Of a stretch of 64,000 nt of DNA, positions 61,767 through 64,000 are shown in pieces (the first letter of the stretch is position 1; the number at the start of each line of letters is the position of its first letter). The stretch is from Paenibacillus sabuli (GTDB lineage: Bacteria; Bacillota; Bacilli; Paenibacillales; Paenibacillaceae). A program made the position numbers and the translations under genes. Location of the stretch: NCBI RefSeq assembly GCF_014705605.1, contig NZ_JACXIZ010000007.1, forward strand, positions 124,001 through 188,000, given 5' to 3'. Under the pieces are notes generated by a model. That model saw only the letters and a program-made list of their open reading frames with translations. It was not told where the DNA came from and did no database searches.

Positions 61767-63599
61767 CTACTCCACCGTCACACTCTTCGCCAAATTCCGC
61801 GGCTTATCGACATCATGCCCCAGCGCCAGCGACGCATAGTACGCCACGAGCTGCAGCGGTACAACAGACAGGGCCGGGGTGAGAATCGGCAGCGTGTTCG
61901 GGATCGCGAACTGCTCGTCGACCGACTTGGCGACCTCCTGCAGGTTGCTCTCGTTGGTCACCGCCAGCACATGGGCGCCACGCGCCTTCATCTCCTTGAT
62001 GTTGCTGAGCGTCTTCTCCGCCAGCTCCTCCTGCGTCACGAGCGCGATCGCCGGTGTGCCCTCCTCAATCAACGCCAGCGTGCCGTGCTTGAGCTCGCCG
62101 GCCGGATAGGCCTCGGAGTGGATGTAAGAAATTTCCTTGAGCTTGAGCGAGCCCTCCTGCGCCACAGCGAAGTCCAGGCCGCGTCCGATGAAAAACAGGC
62201 TGTTGTGCCGCGCCAGCTTCTCGGCGATCGCCTTGAGCGCATCGGCCTGCGCCAGCAGCGACTCGACCTGCTCTGGGAGTGCCAGCAGGGCGCTCGCCAC
62301 CTCGGCGATCGCCGCCTCGTCGCGCGTGCCCAGCTCCTGAGCCAGGTACAGGCCGACGAGGTAGAAGGCAATCAGCTGCGACGAGTACGCCTTCGTCGAG
62401 GCGACGGCGATCTCCGGCCCGGCCCAGGTCGTCAGTACGGCATCCGCCTCGCGCGCCACCGAGCTACCGACGACATTGGTGATCGCCAGCACGCGCGCCC
62501 CGCAGCGCCGCGCCTCGCGCAGAGCAGCCAGCGTGTCGGCCGTCTCGCCGGACTGGCTGACGACGATGACGAGCGTATCCGGCGTGATGATCGGATTGCG
62601 GTAGCGGTACTCGGACGCGACATCGGTCTCCACCGGGATGCGCGCGAGCTGCTCGATCACCGACTTACCGACGAGTCCTGCGTGATACGCCGTACCGCAA
62701 GCGACGATATGAATGCGGCGAATTTCTTTCACTTGCTCCTGCGTCATACCCAGCTCGGAGAGCTGGATCGAGCGCCCGTCCTCGGCGATCCGGCCCATCA
62801 TCGTGTCGCGGTATGCCTTGGGCTGCTCGTAGATTTCCTTCAGCATGAAGTGATCGTAGCCGGCTTTTTCCGCCGTGATCAGATCCCAGTCGACATGGAA
62901 TATTTCCTTGGAAATAACGTCGCCGCCGATCGTCAGCAGTTCGACAGCATCCCGTGTCAGAACGGCCATCTCGCCGTCGTCGAGGATGTACACGTCGCGC
63001 GTATGCTCGAGAATCGCCGGGATGTCCGAGCCGATATAGTTCTCACCTTGGCCGATGCCGATGACGAGCGGACTGGCGTATCGGACGGCGACGAGCCGGT
63101 CCGGCTCGTATTCGGTCAATACGCCGAGCGCGAACGCGCCGCGCATGCGGCCGACCGCGCGCTGCACCGCCGCTACGATATCGCCGTCGTATTCCGACGC
63201 GATCAGATGCGAGATGACCTCCGTGTCCGTCTCCGATACGAACCGGTGACCGGCGATCGCCAGCTCCTCGCGCAGCTCCAGATAATTTTCGATGATGCCG
63301 TTGTGCACGACGGAGAATTTCGATGAATTGTCCGTATGCGGATGTGAATTAAGGTCTGAAGGCTTGCCGTGCGTCGCCCAGCGCGTATGCCCGATGCCGA
63401 CCGAGCCATGCAGCGGCTCGTCGCTCAGCTTCTCCTCGAGCACGGCCAGACGGCCCTTCGACTTGCGCACCTCGAGTCCGTCCGCCGTATAGACGGCGAT
63501 CCCGGCCGAGTCGTAGCCACGGTATTCCAATTTTTTCAAGCCTTCGATCAAGATCGCCTTCGAGTCGCGTCCGCCAATGTATCCTACAATTCCACACAT
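61767..63599 (-). CDS. glmS: Glutamine--fructose-6-phosphate aminotransferase (isomerizing)
   Basis: 610 residues. Begins MCGIVGYIGG, where Cys2 is the glutaminase nucleophile; RWATHG and the N-terminal glutamine amidotransferase domain run to about 240. Two SIS domains follow (VACGTAYHAGL, SQSGETADTLAALREAR; and FFIGRGLDFAVAQEGSLKLK), and the protein ends DKPRNLAKSVTVE as in all GlmS. It makes glucosamine-6-phosphate for cell-wall and amino-sugar synthesis. GGAGG is 11 bases upstream of the ATG. It is preceded by a glmS ribozyme leader at 63893-64000 and followed by a Tn7-like end. Base composition is GC-rich like the left edge of the window and unlike the interior, so this is the conserved chromosome. 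Confidence 0.98.
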   Translation of the reverse strand: MCGIVGYIGGRDSKAILIEGLKKLEYRGYDSAGIAVYTADGLEVRKSKGRLAVLEEKLSDEPLHGSVGIGHTRWATHGKPSDLNSHPHTDNSSKFSVVHNGIIENYLELREELAIAGHRFVSETDTEVISHLIASEYDGDIVAAVQRAVGRMRGAFALGVLTEYEPDRLVAVRYASPLVIGIGQGENYIGSDIPAILEHTRDVYILDDGEMAVLTRDAVELLTIGGDVISKEIFHVDWDLITAEKAGYDHFMLKEIYEQPKAYRDTMMGRIAEDGRSIQLSELGMTQEQVKEIRRIHIVACGTAYHAGLVGKSVIEQLARIPVETDVASEYRYRNPIITPDTLVIVVSQSGETADTLAALREARRCGARVLAITNVVGSSVAREADAVLTTWAGPEIAVASTKAYSSQLIAFYLVGLYLAQELGTRDEAAIAEVASALLALPEQVESLLAQADALKAIAEKLARHNSLFFIGRGLDFAVAQEGSLKLKEISYIHSEAYPAGELKHGTLALIEEGTPAIALVTQEELAEKTLSNIKEMKARGAHVLAVTNESNLQEVAKSVDEQFAIPNTLPILTPALSVVPLQLVAYYASLALGHDVDKPRNLAKSVTVE

Positions 63600-63892
63600 G
63601 ATTGAACAAGCCTCCGTTTTCGGTTGGGATTTTTGGGATCCCCGCTTCCACGGATGCCTGCCGCCCTCATGCGGCGTTGGCTGTCTATGCTAGTGTCCCT
63701 TCGTGAATCGGGCGCCGGAGCGTCAACTTGCCTGGCCGCGTTGATCGGAGCGGCAGCATGGATTCACGGGATACGGGAATATGGCCATGCCTTTTCAGCA
63801 CGTATAATATGAATCGCCTATACGGCTAAGCGCATTTACCATTAAGCCCGTTTAAGATCAAGTCGATTAATCATTTACCCTGTACCGTATTC

Positions 63893-64000
63893 CGCCGCAA
63901 CGATTGTGCGCCCGGTCGCCCGAACGTTTTGCATTGCGGCTTGCGGTCGAATACCCAACCGGGAGGTCCCCGCCGAAATTTCGAACACCTCCACCTCGTC
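63893..64000 (-). ncRNA. glmS ribozyme: glmS ribozyme/riboswitch (5' part outside the window)
   Basis: On the minus strand from 64000: GACGAGGTGGAGGTGTTCGA, then a TTTCGGCGGGGACCTCCCGG region and CGACCGCAAGCCGCAATGC. These match the conserved core of the glucosamine-6-phosphate-activated ribozyme (GACGAGG-GGAGG--UCGA--UUCGGCGG--CCUCCCGG, then the P3/P4 region). The cleavage site and P1 lie beyond 64000. The 3' end is about 290 bases ahead of the glmS start; the gap 63600-63890 shows no gene. It would cut the mRNA when glucosamine-6-phosphate is plentiful. Confidence 0.88.

Noticed and set aside
61701-63326. 541-residue plus-strand frame over glmS
   Set aside because: Antisense to glmS, Arg/His-rich composition typical of a complement frame.
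63600-63890. A second riboswitch or small gene in the glmS leader downstream of the ribozyme
   Set aside because: Open frames are short with no ribosome sites, and I saw no conserved RNA motif apart from the ribozyme core further upstream.

Overview
The window looks like chromosomal DNA from a Gram-positive, spore-former-type Firmicute, most likely Paenibacillaceae (Paenibacillus or Cohnella-like). The basis is the strong AGGAGG ribosome sites, three LplA/LplB/YtcP-type sugar transporters without their own ATPase, membrane-anchored AraC sensors, PadR-DUF1048 genes, an RsbQ homologue and a glmS ribozyme leader. The genus is inferred from gene content only.

Layout. 1-9.4 kb is markedly GC-rich. 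It holds the start of an MBL-fold gene, repeat-rich spacers, a broken beta-helix glycosidase gene, two AraC regulators, and a sugar isomerase / Gfo-Idh oxidoreductase / cytoplasmic heparinase II/III-like operon. 9.5-19.1 kb is less GC-rich and holds transporter cluster 1 (lipoprotein, two permeases, MDR dehydrogenase, Gfo/Idh oxidoreductase, sulfatase), with a divergent membrane AraC sensor. 19.1-23.2 kb is a stretch of gene remnants around two intact units (an RsbQ-like hydrolase with a cut-short PAS partner, and PadR-DUF1048-DUF1048). 23.2-37.1 kb is transporter cluster 2, followed by an AraC sensor, a sulfatase, a large secreted heparinase-like protein, a second sulfatase and a Dabb protein. 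37.4-42 kb holds a secreted clan GH-A-like glycosidase and a response regulator. 42.5-49.6 kb is transporter cluster 3 with its histidine kinase and response regulator. 49.8-59.6 kb holds a six-hairpin glycosidase, a sulfatase, a GH78-like enzyme, an AraC regulator, another sulfatase and another AraC regulator. 59.6-61.5 kb has a transposase remnant and a TetR-GNAT pair. 61.77-64 kb is glmS with its ribozyme leader.

How it fits together. Five Cys-type (formylglycine) sulfatases, two heparinase II/III-fold proteins, GH78-like, six-hairpin and GH-A-like enzymes, three oligosaccharide importers and about eight dedicated regulators point to uptake and breakdown of one or more sulfated, probably uronic-acid-containing polysaccharides. 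Secreted enzymes would cut the polymer, lipoprotein/permease sets would import fragments, and cytoplasmic sulfatases, glycosidases, lyase and oxidoreductases would finish the job. The transporter ATPase and the sulfatase-activating enzyme are not here and must be supplied elsewhere.

The most striking structural signal is at 61676-61742. Three 20-21 bp direct repeats end in ...ACA 24 bp downstream of the glmS stop codon, which is the layout of a Tn7-family transposon right end in its attTn7 site. The sulfated-glycan region may therefore be, or may contain, Tn7-like cargo. No second end or tns genes were found in the window.
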